Of a stretch of 50,391 bases of DNA, positions 22,830 through 31,958 are shown one piece after another. Under the pieces are notes generated by a model. It was not told the origin of the DNA. It saw nothing but the letters and a program-made list of their open reading frames with translations, and did no database searches. The stretch spans positions 1 through 50,391 of the forward strand of contig CAMCHJ010000014.1 in assembly GCA_945874665.1 (NCBI GenBank). The letters run 5' to 3'. This DNA is from Chitinophaga pinensis. GTDB lineage: Bacteria > Bacteroidota > Bacteroidia > UBA7662. A program made the position numbers and the translations under genes. Each line of letters starts with the position of its first letter. The stretch's first letter is position 1.

Positions 22830-24860
22830 CTATTTAATAATGGCAAATTTGCCAGTCTGAACGTCATTCGTACTTAGGTCTTTTACCGAAAACAGATAAA
22901 GACCACTTGCCAAATTTTGTTTGTCTTCCGAAAGCACATCCCACGCATGCTCGCCACCTGCCAAGGTTGTTTGGTTTGCGCTACCGCCGAAGTTATTGTA
23001 CCAGCCAATGGTGCTGCCATTAAAATCACTGCCGGCATCATGAAGCAATGTAGCTACAACGTCACCACTGATGGTGTAGATGCGTATTTCGGCGCGGGCT
23101 GGTAGGTTGTAAAAAATCATTTTTTTAGAACGACTTGTGGTGCCATCCCAGGCTGCGCTCAGGCGATACGGGTTAGGGTAAACGCCTGGCTTGCGGTCTT
23201 TGCTCATCTCGCCAGCTTCCGTGCCCGAAAACAAACGGAAGGCGTTTTGAACACGTGACGACTCTAAGGGCTCCAGGCCAATGGCAGGGTCACCTTCATC
23301 AAAAGCTGTTAGGATGTACAGGTACTGCCAGCCATTGAGCACATCACCAACTTCGTATTTATACCAATATTCCGTGGTGTCTTCAGCGAAAGTAATTGGA
23401 CTGTTAAGCCTTACAGCATCAAAGCTATTATTAAAACCAACGGCATTGCCTGGCTTATCCCATTGCGCGAGTAAACTGGCACGCGACAATAAATTCGGAC
23501 TCAAATCATCGCCTGGCTTGGTACGGTAGATGCGATAACCCTCAAAATCTTGGATTTTGGTGATGGGGTCGATGGCATCTTCTGAGAGTCTGTTCCAGTA
23601 AATGACTACTTTATTGTTTTTCGCTTCAAATCGTGCTTTAGGCGGTGGTGGCGGTTCTGGTAAAATGTAGCGATCCAAAGTGCCGTTGTTGTTCAAATCT
23701 TCACCTGGGTTGAGTATGCCATTTTCATTGGCATCTTCACCAACAAAAGTGCGTTTAGCCCACCCAAGGTTAGCACGCAGCTGGGTACGCGCAAAATAAG
23801 TGTCTAATGGGGTGTCGTCGAGTTGTGGGGCACAAACCGTGGCCATTACAAAGGTTACAGACTGACCAGGCTCGACTCTGGGTACAGGTCCTGCAGAAAT
23901 GAGTTGCACACGGTTGCCAGGCGTGGCTAAACCAGCATTAGGACCAAAATTGGCTTTGGTTTTCATCCGGTCGTAGCGCTGCAAATCGTTTGTTGGAGCG
24001 GCCACGTTATAAAGCCAATAGTTTCCATTTACTTGCGCATAGGGCGTATTGGGATTATTGGGGTGGATATATTGTCCGTTTTGGAGGATGCCCAAAAACT
24101 GCAAAGCACCATAAGAATTGGTGAACGGACGGTCTCCAATCACGTCATAGGCATACATGGCCGATAGGGTATCATCAAAGCCAAGGCTCCCTTTGTTGAA
24201 AAAAGCGCCACCGCGGTCGTTCGTAACATTTACATTTCGCACCACCAAATCGCTCCACATGCCCAAGTAAACCGAATCCCAAGGCACGTTGTCGTTGTTG
24301 GTGATGGTGTAGTTTAGGATGGTAAAATAATCTGCAAAAGGAAAATTCCAGGCATAGGTTTCAAGGCGCACCCGTGCATTTAAAGGCGTGAGGTGGTTAT
24401 TGATGGGCTGATTTGAGCCGGGGACAATGGTGAACTCATCTGTAAAGTTGAGCACATATTCTTGGTGTGAGATGGCGGCAGTCGAAAAAACCTCGCTTCC
24501 AGGCAAGCTCGAGCGGGTGATGACGGGGGTGCCGGGCAACGGACTGAATTCGTATCCTGATTTTCCAACGGCATAACCCGAGGCATCATCTACAGCACCC
24601 GTGGTTACCGCAATTTGGCCATTTTTAATGGCGCCAATCCACAAGCCAGCTTCAAATAAGTGTTCAACACCTGAATTTAAAGGATATTCCATCGATGGTG
24701 GTCCTTGCGGGTCGTTTCGAACGTTCGGCCGTCCAACTGCACCTGCATTGGTTACGTTAACACCAATGTTGCCAATACTAATGGTTTTTTCTTCAAATTG
24801 CCCTTGAGCAATTCCAAAAAAGAAGAGCATGAGCAAAAGACTAAATGAGAATTTGGTCAT
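22830..24860 (-). CDS. Large secreted protein with calcium-binding-like loop and C-terminal sorting-type domain
   Basis: A 676-residue exported protein with signal peptide MTKFSFSLLLMLFFFGIAQG. The first 370 residues are beta-rich and unrecognised. Near residue 385 a DANENGILNPGED loop plus NNNGTLD resembles dockerin or EF-hand calcium loops. A fibronectin-like segment (FEGYRIYRT) follows. The last 110 residues contain GVYPNPYRLSAAWDG and IRIYTISGDVVATLLH and end GLYLFSVKDL...TGKFAIIK, resembling a FlgD-Ig/T9SS sorting domain. It probably ends up outside the cell or on the surface. Function unknown. A TATTTTCG lies just upstream. Confidence 0.75.
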   Translation of the reverse strand: MTKFSFSLLLMLFFFGIAQGQFEEKTISIGNIGVNVTNAGAVGRPNVRNDPQGPPSMEYPLNSGVEHLFEAGLWIGAIKNGQIAVTTGAVDDASGYAVGKSGYEFSPLPGTPVITRSSLPGSEVFSTAAISHQEYVLNFTDEFTIVPGSNQPINNHLTPLNARVRLETYAWNFPFADYFTILNYTITNNDNVPWDSVYLGMWSDLVVRNVNVTNDRGGAFFNKGSLGFDDTLSAMYAYDVIGDRPFTNSYGALQFLGILQNGQYIHPNNPNTPYAQVNGNYWLYNVAAPTNDLQRYDRMKTKANFGPNAGLATPGNRVQLISAGPVPRVEPGQSVTFVMATVCAPQLDDTPLDTYFARTQLRANLGWAKRTFVGEDANENGILNPGEDLNNNGTLDRYILPEPPPPPKARFEAKNNKVVIYWNRLSEDAIDPITKIQDFEGYRIYRTKPGDDLSPNLLSRASLLAQWDKPGNAVGFNNSFDAVRLNSPITFAEDTTEYWYKYEVGDVLNGWQYLYILTAFDEGDPAIGLEPLESSRVQNAFRLFSGTEAGEMSKDRKPGVYPNPYRLSAAWDGTTSRSKKMIFYNLPARAEIRIYTISGDVVATLLHDAGSDFNGSTIGWYNNFGGSANQTTLAGGEHAWDVLSEDKQNLASGLYLFSVKDLSTNDVQTGKFAIIK

Positions 24861-24866
24861 AAGCCA

Positions 24867-24874
24867 CGAAAATA
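24867..24874 (-). promoter_or_regulatory. Candidate -7 box of the large secreted-protein gene
   Basis: TATTTTCG on the minus strand has one mismatch to TAnnTTTG and lies 6 nt from the ATG at 24860. Confidence 0.35.
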
Positions 24875-24911
24875 AGAAGAAGCTGTTAAATGACTATCAA
24901 GAAGCCAGATT

Positions 24912-25514
24912 TTAAATGCTTCCATGTGAAATTAAATATTGGTGTGCCTGCTGTGGTCCTAGATTTAGTAACAAATCGAGGCCTGATAAATTGGCTAAAA
25001 AGCCGAAACGAGTGCTGAAACACTGATAATAGGGGGATGTTGGATCAATGTGGTTCGTTTTTTCGAAATCCCGGTAATCCAGTTGAGGTGGATACGTTGC
25101 CACAAATTTTTCAGTCCATCCAAGTTTGGTTTGGATGCCCAGCTTTTTAAGCAGCCATTCGGTCCACATCAGGTTCCAATCCCACAGCAAGGCGGGTTGT
25201 TGTTTAAATAGCGCTTCCAGTTCCAGCTCGTAAAATTCAAAAAAGGGGGCTTTCCCGTAGGCTGATTTGATGCTAAACCAATGCTGTTTTCGCCAATCTG
25301 TTTGATAAGAAATAGGGGTTTGTGTATATAATTGCTTATGCGAGCGCCCCCCTGCAATGGGCACCGTAAGCAGCTGTTTGCCGTTTGCACTACAGATAGC
25401 AGTGCGATTACGAGCTGAAGATTTGACAAAATGCTCACAATTCTCCAACAAAACCATGGGCTTATTTGCTATTTTTGTTAAATAACTCACTCCAGGCAAA
25501 TATTGGAGTTCCAT
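24912..25514 (-). CDS. WbqC-like family protein
   Basis: A 200-residue protein starting MELQYLPGVSYLTKIA at ATG 25514, which matches the common opening of WbqC-like proteins (YLPxxxYF-like). Other family segments are LENCEHFVKSSARNRTAI, LLTVPIAGGRSHKQL and WRKQHWFSIKSAYGKAPFFEFY. WbqC genes occur in O-antigen clusters and are proposed to add or modify acyl or amino sugars, but the biochemistry is not established. The longer upstream frame lacks family similarity. The start is only 4 bp from the divergent GWxTD gene start. Confidence 0.85.
   Translation of the reverse strand: MELQYLPGVSYLTKIANKPMVLLENCEHFVKSSARNRTAICSANGKQLLTVPIAGGRSHKQLYTQTPISYQTDWRKQHWFSIKSAYGKAPFFEFYELELEALFKQQPALLWDWNLMWTEWLLKKLGIQTKLGWTEKFVATYPPQLDYRDFEKTNHIDPTSPYYQCFSTRFGFLANLSGLDLLLNLGPQQAHQYLISHGSI
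25470..25477 (+). promoter_or_regulatory. Candidate -7 box of the GWxTD gene
   Basis: TATTTTTG is a perfect TAnnTTTG lying inside the first codons of the divergent WbqC-like gene, about 40 nt before the GWxTD ATG (25519). It predicts a leader of roughly 35 nt and a transcript overlapping the WbqC message on the opposite strand. Confidence 0.45.
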
Positions 25515-25518
25515 AATT

Positions 25519-27027
25519 ATGAAAGCACGCACTGTATTTTCCATCATTTCGACTGCAAGTTTACGCTTCTTGCCCGCTTCATTCAAGTTTCTAGTGCTGA
25601 TTTGTGTGACTTTGTTGTTTTCAAACACCACGCAAGCCTTAGATGCACAGTTTAGATATGCCAGTTTTATGCAGCCGGGTAAAGGGCCTTATGTCGAAAC
25701 CTATCTCGCTGTGAACAGCCGTTCCGTTCATTTTGTAAAGTTGGAGCCTAATAAATTGCAAGGCGCCATTCAAATTACCATCAGTTTCGAAAGAAATGAT
25801 AGCATTGTGCTTTTTGACAAATACATCCTAAAAAGCCCAGAAATCGATACGCTGAACCCATTGAATTTTAGTTTTATCGATTTACAGCGCTTTAGCCTCC
25901 CTGCTGGCACGTATTTTATGGAGCTCAAAATTCGCGATCAATACGATACCACGAATACAGCCAGCGCCACCGGCACCATCGAGTTAAAAACACCAGGCAA
26001 TGCCATGCAGTTTTCCGATATTATGTTGGTAGAAAGCATGAAAAGGGCAGAAAAGCCGGGGCCGCTTACCAAGAGTGGTCTGGATTTAATACCACGGCCA
26101 TCTTTCTTCTACAACACCACCCACGATACCTTGCGCTTCTACACCGAATTGTATGGCACGCAATCGCTGCAAGACTCTGTATTTGTGGTGCGTGCTATGC
26201 TAGAGTATGGCGAGCGACAGGTGGCTGATAAATGCAGTCGCTTCTACAAATTTGCTCCCAAAGGAGTGATTGTAATTACGGATGCCTTTTTAATAGATGA
26301 AGTCCCGAGCGGCAACTACACCCTGCGTTTTGAAGCCTTGAGTCGCTCCAATGAAGTATTGGCAACCAAAACCATGACCATCCAGCGACTCAATAGCAAA
26401 ATAGCTTTTGATGAGCAAAAGATGAAGGCAATTACGACCGTCATGTCCTTCGTTGATCCCATGACTAAGCCGCAATTAGTTGATTATATTGCTTCTTTAA
26501 GACCTGTTTCTGAGATTTTTGAAAGGGAATATGCCGATAAACTACTCAAACAAGATACGGTAGACGTAGAATTGCTCAAAAAATTCATGTTGAGTTTTTG
26601 GGAGCGTCGCGACAAAGCGAAGCCACAAGCGGCCTGGGCCGAGTATCACATGCGGGTTAAAGAAACCGTTGAACTATTCAGCTCCAAAATCATGCGGGGC
26701 TATGAAACCGAGCGTGGTAGGGTGTATTTGCAATATGGTAAGCCAAATACCCGTACGCAGGTTACCAATGAGCCGAGTGCATTTCCCTATGAAATTTGGT
26801 GGTATTACGAGTATAAAGGCCAGCGCAACATCCGTTTTGTGTTTTACAATCCCGATATGATCACCAATGACTACCAGCTGCTCCATTCTGAGGCACTCGG
26901 CGAACCATTCGATCCGCAATGGCGCTTGATCTTGTTCTCCAGAACCACAGCCTTCCGCGACATTGATGACCAAATGAACAGGGGACACTTTGGTAGCTAC
27001 CTAGAGGATAACTTTCGGAACCAATAA
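25519..27027 (+). CDS. GWxTD domain-containing exported protein
   Basis: A 502-residue exported protein with signal segment FKFLVLICVTLLFSNTTQA. The C-terminal 130 residues have the GWxTD-associated hallmark: YETERGRVYLQYGKPNTRTQV, PYEIWWYYEYKGQRNIRFVF and FYNPDM. The N-terminal half is beta-rich. The family is found across Bacteroidota and related phyla as outer membrane or periplasmic proteins of unknown function. The acyltransferase gene follows 3 nt after its stop, suggesting an operon with an envelope role. The ATG at 25519 is used, though a non-ATG start a little later could also lead into the signal. Confidence 0.82.
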   Translation: MKARTVFSIISTASLRFLPASFKFLVLICVTLLFSNTTQALDAQFRYASFMQPGKGPYVETYLAVNSRSVHFVKLEPNKLQGAIQITISFERNDSIVLFDKYILKSPEIDTLNPLNFSFIDLQRFSLPAGTYFMELKIRDQYDTTNTASATGTIELKTPGNAMQFSDIMLVESMKRAEKPGPLTKSGLDLIPRPSFFYNTTHDTLRFYTELYGTQSLQDSVFVVRAMLEYGERQVADKCSRFYKFAPKGVIVITDAFLIDEVPSGNYTLRFEALSRSNEVLATKTMTIQRLNSKIAFDEQKMKAITTVMSFVDPMTKPQLVDYIASLRPVSEIFEREYADKLLKQDTVDVELLKKFMLSFWERRDKAKPQAAWAEYHMRVKETVELFSSKIMRGYETERGRVYLQYGKPNTRTQVTNEPSAFPYEIWWYYEYKGQRNIRFVFYNPDMITNDYQLLHSEALGEPFDPQWRLILFSRTTAFRDIDDQMNRGHFGSYLEDNFRNQ

Positions 27028-27030
27028 AGC

Positions 27031-27921
27031 ATGCGCATATCTTACTGGCTTCAGAAGCTAGGCATTGCGTTCATCAGCAGCTTGCCTTTGGTTGTGCTGT
27101 ATGTGCTGGCTGATTTTTTGTTCCTGATAAACTATTTTGTGATAGGCTACAGGAAACACGTAGTGCGCGCAAACCTGTTAAAGGCCTTCCCTGATCGCTC
27201 GAAAAAGGAGCTCAAAAGCATTGAAATAGCTTTTTTTCGGTATTTGAGCGACCAGTTGGTAGAGACTTTCAAGACTTTCAGCATGACGGAAAGCAATGTT
27301 TTGGAGCGTGTGGAAGTGCTAAATCCCGAAGTTATGAATGCCATTGCAGCTAAAGGCCAGCATGTGGTGCATTTGCTGGGACATCATGCCAATTGGGAGT
27401 GGTATGCCAAGGCTTTGGCGCTGCGCACACAACACCGCCTTTTTTTTGTTTATAAGCCGCTCAATAACAAGGGGTTTAACTTGCTGATGAAAGAAATGCG
27501 TGAGCGGTTTGGCGTTAAAGCTGTGGCCATGAAAGAAGTATTTCGCACCATTGATGCAAATTTAGACCGACCCCACGCTAGTTTTTTTGGTGGTGATCAG
27601 TCGCCCATGGCCCACAACCGTTTTATATGGATGCCTTTTATGCACCAGCCAACGGCAGTGTATTTAGGCGCAGAAGACATTGCTAAAAAGTATGATGCTG
27701 CTGTGGTGTTTGGTAAGATGCGTCGGGTAAAGCGGGGTTTTTACACCATCGAGCTGCAATTAATTACCGACACCCCCAACGAAACAGCTTTTGGTGAAAT
27801 AACCAAGGCGCACAGCCGTCTTTTAGAAGAGTTACTTGAAGAGCAGCCTCAATATTGGCTTTGGTCGCATAAAAGATGGAAATTACAACCCGATAAACAC
27901 CCTTCCCATGCCACAGCTTGA
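27031..27921 (+). CDS. LpxL/HtrB-type lysophospholipid acyltransferase
   Basis: A 296-residue membrane-anchored acyltransferase. One N-terminal helix (LGIAFISSLPLVVLYVLADF) precedes the catalytic H-x4-E motif in LLGHHANWEW near residue 117. The segment RPHASFFGGDQSPM follows. The family adds a secondary acyl chain to lipid A or a related glycolipid from acyl-ACP at the inner membrane. The length agrees with LpxL. It is the second gene of a unit with GWxTD and overlaps the GT2 gene by 14 nt. Confidence 0.87.
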   Translation: MRISYWLQKLGIAFISSLPLVVLYVLADFLFLINYFVIGYRKHVVRANLLKAFPDRSKKELKSIEIAFFRYLSDQLVETFKTFSMTESNVLERVEVLNPEVMNAIAAKGQHVVHLLGHHANWEWYAKALALRTQHRLFFVYKPLNNKGFNLLMKEMRERFGVKAVAMKEVFRTIDANLDRPHASFFGGDQSPMAHNRFIWMPFMHQPTAVYLGAEDIAKKYDAAVVFGKMRRVKRGFYTIELQLITDTPNETAFGEITKAHSRLLEELLEEQPQYWLWSHKRWKLQPDKHPSHATA

Positions 27922-28957
27922 CCAACCCCATATAGCGGTTGTGATTTTGAATTGGAACGGCCGCCGGCACCTCGAAACCTACCTGCCGAGTGTGCTTCAA
28001 ACCAGTTATACCAATCACCAAATTTGGGTTATTGACAATGCATCTACCGATGATTCGGTGCATTGGTTGCAACAAAATTATGGTGAACTGGTGAAGCAGG
28101 TGCAACTGCCGAGCAATGGGGGTTATGCAGGTGGTTACAACCAAGGCCTAAAACACATCGAAGCGGATATTTATGTACTGCTTAATTCAGATGTGGAAGT
28201 AACACCGGCTTGGCTTGAGCCAGTGGTACAGCGTTTCAATGCCAATCCGCAAGTAGCGGCAATACAGCCGCATATCCTCGATTGGCGCAAGCGCGATCAT
28301 TTTGAGTATGCTGGGGCGGCAGGTGGCTACATCGACGCTTTGGGCTATCCGTTTTGTGCGGGTCGACTTTTCGAGGAAATAGAAAAAAATGAAGGCCAGT
28401 TCGATGAGCCGAAGTCCATTTTTTGGGCTTCCGGCGCCTGTATGTTCATTCGGGCAGCGGCTTATTGGCAGGTGGGTGGACTTGATGAACGCTATTTTGC
28501 CCACATGGAAGAAATTGATCTCTGCTGGCGCTTACATCATGCTGGTCACTTGGTGCAGCAAGAGTCTAAATCAGTGGTGTACCACTTAGGAGGGGGCTCT
28601 TTGGCCTATGGAAATCCTAGAAAAACCTTTCTAAACTTCCGAAACAGTCTCATTACCCTTCAAAAAAATCTGCCAGCCCAAGAAATGCCTGTGAAGATTT
28701 TTGCACGATTAGTGCTGGATTTTCCAGCAGCATTGAAATTTTTAGCACATGGTAGTTTTGGTGATTTTTGGGCGGTAGTACGCGCTCATTGGTCGTTTTT
28801 TAGCATGCAACGCTATATTTGGGAGCAACGCAGTCGCATCCCTACCAAAAGGAGTAGCAAAAGTATACCGAGTATTTACCAGGGAAGCGCGATTTATGCA
28901 CACTTTACGGGGCAACAACAAAAACTTAAAGCCTTTATCGCGCGCCGGAATTTGTGA
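27908..28957 (+). CDS. GT-A (family 2) glycosyltransferase
   Basis: A 349-residue glycosyltransferase. It begins PHIAVVILNWNGRRHLETYL, then NGGYAGGYNQGL, the nucleotide-sugar motif LLNSDVEVT, and EEIDLCWRLHHAGH with a catalytic-base-type acidic residue near residue 200. A rhamnosyl-like acceptor specificity is common among such enzymes, but none can be assigned. ATG 27908 (MPQLDQPHIAVVIL) is chosen because the segment before it encodes the end of the acyltransferase in another frame. The last 23 nt overlap the convergent aroQ gene. Probably envelope glycan synthesis. Confidence 0.88.
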   Translation: MPQLDQPHIAVVILNWNGRRHLETYLPSVLQTSYTNHQIWVIDNASTDDSVHWLQQNYGELVKQVQLPSNGGYAGGYNQGLKHIEADIYVLLNSDVEVTPAWLEPVVQRFNANPQVAAIQPHILDWRKRDHFEYAGAAGGYIDALGYPFCAGRLFEEIEKNEGQFDEPKSIFWASGACMFIRAAAYWQVGGLDERYFAHMEEIDLCWRLHHAGHLVQQESKSVVYHLGGGSLAYGNPRKTFLNFRNSLITLQKNLPAQEMPVKIFARLVLDFPAALKFLAHGSFGDFWAVVRAHWSFFSMQRYIWEQRSRIPTKRSSKSIPSIYQGSAIYAHFTGQQQKLKAFIARRNL

Positions 28958-29375
28958 TCATTTGAATCAAGCCGTTCAAGGCTAGGTGATAAGAGTGCAG
29001 TCCGAACCCAGCTACTTGTGCCTTAACATAAGGAGATAGATATGATTTTCTGCGAAAATCCTCCCGGCTGTAAGGATTGCTGATATGTACTTCTATGACC
29101 GGCGTTGAGATGGCCGCCACGGCGTCGGCAATGGCTACGGAAGTATGCGTATAACCAGCTGCATTTAAAAGTATACCGTCTATACCTTGCCCTGCCGCTT
29201 GTATCTGATTGATGATGGCACCTTCATCGTTGCTTTGAAAATAGGAAAGCTGATGCGAATCAAATACTTTTTGAAGCTCCTTAAGGTAATCTTCAAAGCT
29301 CAATTTCCCATAAATTTCGGGTTCCCGTGTGCCGAGGAGATTCAAATTTGGACCGTTGATAATAAGGAAGTGCAT
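28935..29375 (-). CDS. aroQ: Type II 3-dehydroquinate dehydratase
   Basis: A 146-residue class II dehydroquinase of the shikimate pathway, making 3-dehydroshikimate. The motifs NGPNLNLLGTREPEIYG (active-site Asn/Arg/Tyr), LLNAAGYTHTSVAIADAV and EVHISNPYSREDFRRKS are all present, so the active site is complete. The start is ATG 29375 (MHFLIINGPN), the standard opening. It is convergent with GT2, overlapping its tail by 23 nt, and divergent from xerD. A -7 box lies 18 nt upstream. Confidence 0.95.
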   Translation of the reverse strand: MHFLIINGPNLNLLGTREPEIYGKLSFEDYLKELQKVFDSHQLSYFQSNDEGAIINQIQAAGQGIDGILLNAAGYTHTSVAIADAVAAISTPVIEVHISNPYSREDFRRKSYLSPYVKAQVAGFGLHSYHLALNGLIQMITNSGAR

Positions 29376-29392
29376 CTGCTTTGATTTGAGGT

Positions 29393-29400
29393 CAAAAATA
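29393..29400 (-). promoter_or_regulatory. aroQ -7 box
   Basis: TATTTTTG on the minus strand matches TAnnTTTG exactly, 17 nt before the aroQ ATG. It predicts a leader of about 12 nt. Confidence 0.5.
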
Positions 29401-29427
29401 AGCAATTTTATAGGCTAATCCACGCTT

Positions 29428-30327
29428 TTGAACTGGCAGTCTGATATCCGCGGCTTTAAAGCCTATTTGCAACTAGAGCGCTCGCTTTCGGCTAATTCAG
29501 TGGCGGCTTATTTGGCTGATATGCAAAAATTAGCCTCGTATTTTGGCACCTTGGAACCTCCTAAATCGCCTGCGAGGGTAGGTCTTGAGGATTTACAAGC
29601 CTTCCTTAAATACCTGCATGAGTTAGGTCTGCAAGCCAGCAGTCAGGCCCGTATCTTGTCTGGTATCAAAGCCTTTTACAAGTACATGTTGCTGGAAGGG
29701 CTCGTGCCTGAAAATCCAGCTGAATTGCTCGAAATGCCACAAATGCGCCGCAAACTTCCTGAAATTTTGCACATTGAAGAAATCAGTGCCATGCTGGCCA
29801 CCATCGATTTGAGCAAGGCTGAAGGGCACCGCAATTTGGCCATTTTGGATACGCTGTACAGCTGCGGACTGCGGGTGAGCGAAGTGGTAAATTTAAAAAT
29901 GAGTGGCTTGTTTTTCGACATTGGCTTTGTTAAGGTCATTGGCAAGGGCGATAAAGAACGCTTGGTACCCATTGGTGAAAGTGCCCAAAAAACCATCAAA
30001 TTCTATGTAGAAGGAACGCGCCGGCATTTAAGCATTGCGAAAGGTGCCGAAGACATCCTTTTTCTAAGTCGCAACGGCCGTCCTTTAACACGCATGCTGG
30101 TGTTTCTATTAGTGAAAAATCAAGCGATGCTTGCCGGTATTCACAAAACCATTAGTCCACATACCTTCCGCCACGCCTTTGCAACGCACATGGTAGAGGC
30201 AGGTGCCGATTTGCGCGCTGTACAAGAAATGCTGGGCCACGAGAGCATCACCACCACTGAAATTTACACACACCTGAGTCGCGAATACCTCAAAGATGTT
30301 GTGCGCCAGTTCCATCCGCGACGGTAA
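29428..30327 (+). CDS. xerD: Tyrosine recombinase XerC/XerD type
   Basis: A 299-residue site-specific recombinase. The N-terminal SAM-like core-binding domain (LERSLSANSVAAYLADM) is followed by the catalytic domain with Arg in SCGLRVSEV, Lys in VIGKGDKERLVP, HTFRH (HxxR), GHESITTTEIYTH and the catalytic Tyr. The complete catalytic set and the size point to a chromosome-dimer-resolving XerD/XerC, not a phage integrase; no repeats, att site or cargo flank it. The start is TTG 29428; no in-frame ATG precedes the conserved part. Confidence 0.88.
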   Translation: MNWQSDIRGFKAYLQLERSLSANSVAAYLADMQKLASYFGTLEPPKSPARVGLEDLQAFLKYLHELGLQASSQARILSGIKAFYKYMLLEGLVPENPAELLEMPQMRRKLPEILHIEEISAMLATIDLSKAEGHRNLAILDTLYSCGLRVSEVVNLKMSGLFFDIGFVKVIGKGDKERLVPIGESAQKTIKFYVEGTRRHLSIAKGAEDILFLSRNGRPLTRMLVFLLVKNQAMLAGIHKTISPHTFRHAFATHMVEAGADLRAVQEMLGHESITTTEIYTHLSREYLKDVVRQFHPRR

Positions 30328-30393
30328 ATCGCGTTGCATGTGTACAGCTGTAATTTTACAACCATAGCGGGCTGCAACACACCTAATCTCCCT

Positions 30394-30401
30394 TAATTTT
30401 G
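30394..30401 (+). promoter_or_regulatory. ccmB -7 box
   Basis: TAATTTTG matches TAnnTTTG exactly, 11 nt before the ccmB ATG at 30413. A short leader is predicted. No -33 TTTG at the usual distance. Confidence 0.5.
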
Positions 30402-30412
30402 CATCAAACGGC

Positions 30413-31066
30413 ATGATGCAATCATTTACAGCCCTTCTGCGACATGAATTTTTGCTCGAATGGCGACAGCGTAATGCCTTGGGAGGCATACTGTTGTATG
30501 TAGTTTCAACCGTTTTTGTAGCCTACATTACTTTTAAAGTAGTGCCCCCTTTGGCTTGGATCGCAATTTATTGGGTCATCATGCTTTTTGCAGGTACCAA
30601 TGCAGTGGCCAAAAGTTTTATGCAGCTCTCCCCAGGCCGTATGCTGTACTATTATAGCACCGTAAATCCGCTGCAATTGGTAGCAGCTAAACTGCTCTAC
30701 AATACCTTGCTTTTATGGACCATCCATTTGCTCACAGCTTTGGTATTGAGCGTTTTAGTGGGTAATCCAGTGCAAGACATGCCTTGGTTCTTGTTCACTG
30801 GCGCCGTTGGTATTATCGGCTTCTCTGGCATCCTTACTTTGGTGTCGGCCATCGCTCAAAAAGCCTCGAACCAAAGTACACTCATGGCTGTTTTAAGCTT
30901 CCCTGTTTTGATTCCGGTCTTGGTGTTGGTTATTAAGCTGAGCAAAAATGCCTTAGATGGACTCGATCGCGCTGTAGGCTATGAAAGTCTGGGTAGTTTA
31001 TTGGCTATAAACGCCTTGGTAGTCGCTGTAGCCCTGCTCTTATTTCCTTATCTTTGGAAAGATTGA
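30413..31066 (+). CDS. ccmB: Haem exporter subunit CcmB
   Basis: A 217-residue integral membrane protein with six hydrophobic segments and the ccmB-type N-terminus FTALLRHEFLLEWRQRNALGG, followed by a long TM run. CcmB is the membrane part of the CcmAB ABC complex in cytochrome c maturation. The ATPase ccmA is not in this window, which is common in Bacteroidota. ccmC follows after 1 nt, so the two are an operon; this supports haem handling for periplasmic c-type cytochromes such as the CTPCH protein at 5-6.6 kb. Confidence 0.88.
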   Translation: MMQSFTALLRHEFLLEWRQRNALGGILLYVVSTVFVAYITFKVVPPLAWIAIYWVIMLFAGTNAVAKSFMQLSPGRMLYYYSTVNPLQLVAAKLLYNTLLLWTIHLLTALVLSVLVGNPVQDMPWFLFTGAVGIIGFSGILTLVSAIAQKASNQSTLMAVLSFPVLIPVLVLVIKLSKNALDGLDRAVGYESLGSLLAINALVVAVALLLFPYLWKD

Positions 31067-31067
31067 T

Positions 31068-31730
31068 ATGATAAAGAAACACTGGTATAAAATATTAGCC
31101 GTAGGCTTGATCCTGTACACCCTCTGGTTTGGCTTGATGGGCGACGTGCCTCGCAAAGTGGTTTTGAATGAGTCTATTCGAAACCTTTATTTCCACGTAC
31201 CCATGTGGTTTGGCATGATCCTGATTTTAGGTGCCTCGGCTTTTCACAGCATACGTTACTTGATAAAGCCTAGTATGTTGCATGACACCAAAGCCGATAG
31301 CACAGCGAAAGTAGGGGTGCTTTTTAGTCTTTTAGGCATGGCCACAGGCATGGTGTGGGCCCAATTTACTTGGGGTGCTTGGTGGAGCGGCGATCCAAAG
31401 CAAAACACATCTGCTATTGCCATCCTCATTTATTTAGCTTACCTCGTTTTACGCGGTTCTTTCAATGAAGAACAGCAACGAGCACGCATTTCAGCCGTGT
31501 ATAATGTTTTTGCCTTTGCCTGTTTGATACCACTGCTGTTTATTTTGCCGCGTTTAACCGATTCTTTGCATCCCGGTAATGGCGGTAATCCTGGTTTTGG
31601 AGCCTATGACCTCGATAATCGCATGCGGTTGGTGTTTTATCCTGCGGTGATCGGCTGGACTTTATTGGGTTTTTGGATGGCATCACTCAGAACCCGCATC
31701 CTTACTTTACAACAAAAAGAGCATGAATAA
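31068..31730 (+). CDS. ccmC: Haem handling protein CcmC/CcsA family
   Basis: A 220-residue protein with six TM helices and the tryptophan-rich haem-binding motif WGAWWSGDPKQNTSA (WWxxDPK). Two conserved histidines lie in FHVPMW near residue 43 and in SLHPGNG near residue 166. CcmC binds haem and delivers it to the periplasmic chaperone CcmE. Its end overlaps the CcmD-like gene by 8 nt. It is in the ccmB-ccmC-ccmD order of other Bacteroidota. Confidence 0.9.
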   Translation: MIKKHWYKILAVGLILYTLWFGLMGDVPRKVVLNESIRNLYFHVPMWFGMILILGASAFHSIRYLIKPSMLHDTKADSTAKVGVLFSLLGMATGMVWAQFTWGAWWSGDPKQNTSAIAILIYLAYLVLRGSFNEEQQRARISAVYNVFAFACLIPLLFILPRLTDSLHPGNGGNPGFGAYDLDNRMRLVFYPAVIGWTLLGFWMASLRTRILTLQQKEHE

Positions 31731-31932
31731 GATAAAATACAGCTTAACGGCAGTGCTTTGGCTGCTTATACAGCCGCTTGCGCAAGCGCAGTCTGAAGTT
31801 GAAATGGCCGATGTAATGCGCGCTGACGGGAAGATTTATGTAGTTGTTGCAGTGCTGTTGATTATTTTTCTAGGTTTGATAGGGTATCTCATCCATCTCG
31901 ACCGAAAAATATCAAAACTCGAAAAGAAGTAA
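31723..31932 (+). CDS. CcmD-like small membrane protein
   Basis: A 69-residue protein with an N-terminal signal-like segment and one TM helix (VVVAVLLIIFLGLIGYLIHL) ending in a short charged tail DRKISKLEKK, the layout of CcmD. CcmD stabilises CcmC-CcmE in the haem pathway. Small size and weak sequence signature; the position straight after ccmC, overlapping it by 8 nt, is the main support. The conserved gdhA gene follows. Confidence 0.8.
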   Translation: MNKIKYSLTAVLWLLIQPLAQAQSEVEMADVMRADGKIYVVVAVLLIIFLGLIGYLIHLDRKISKLEKK

Positions 31933-31958
31933 CGTTTTTATTAACCTAACCTAAAATT

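Noticed and set aside
29428-30327. Integrase suggesting a mobile element
   Set aside because: The recombinase is XerD-like with housekeeping neighbours. No direct repeats, tRNA target, cargo genes or compositional break were seen.
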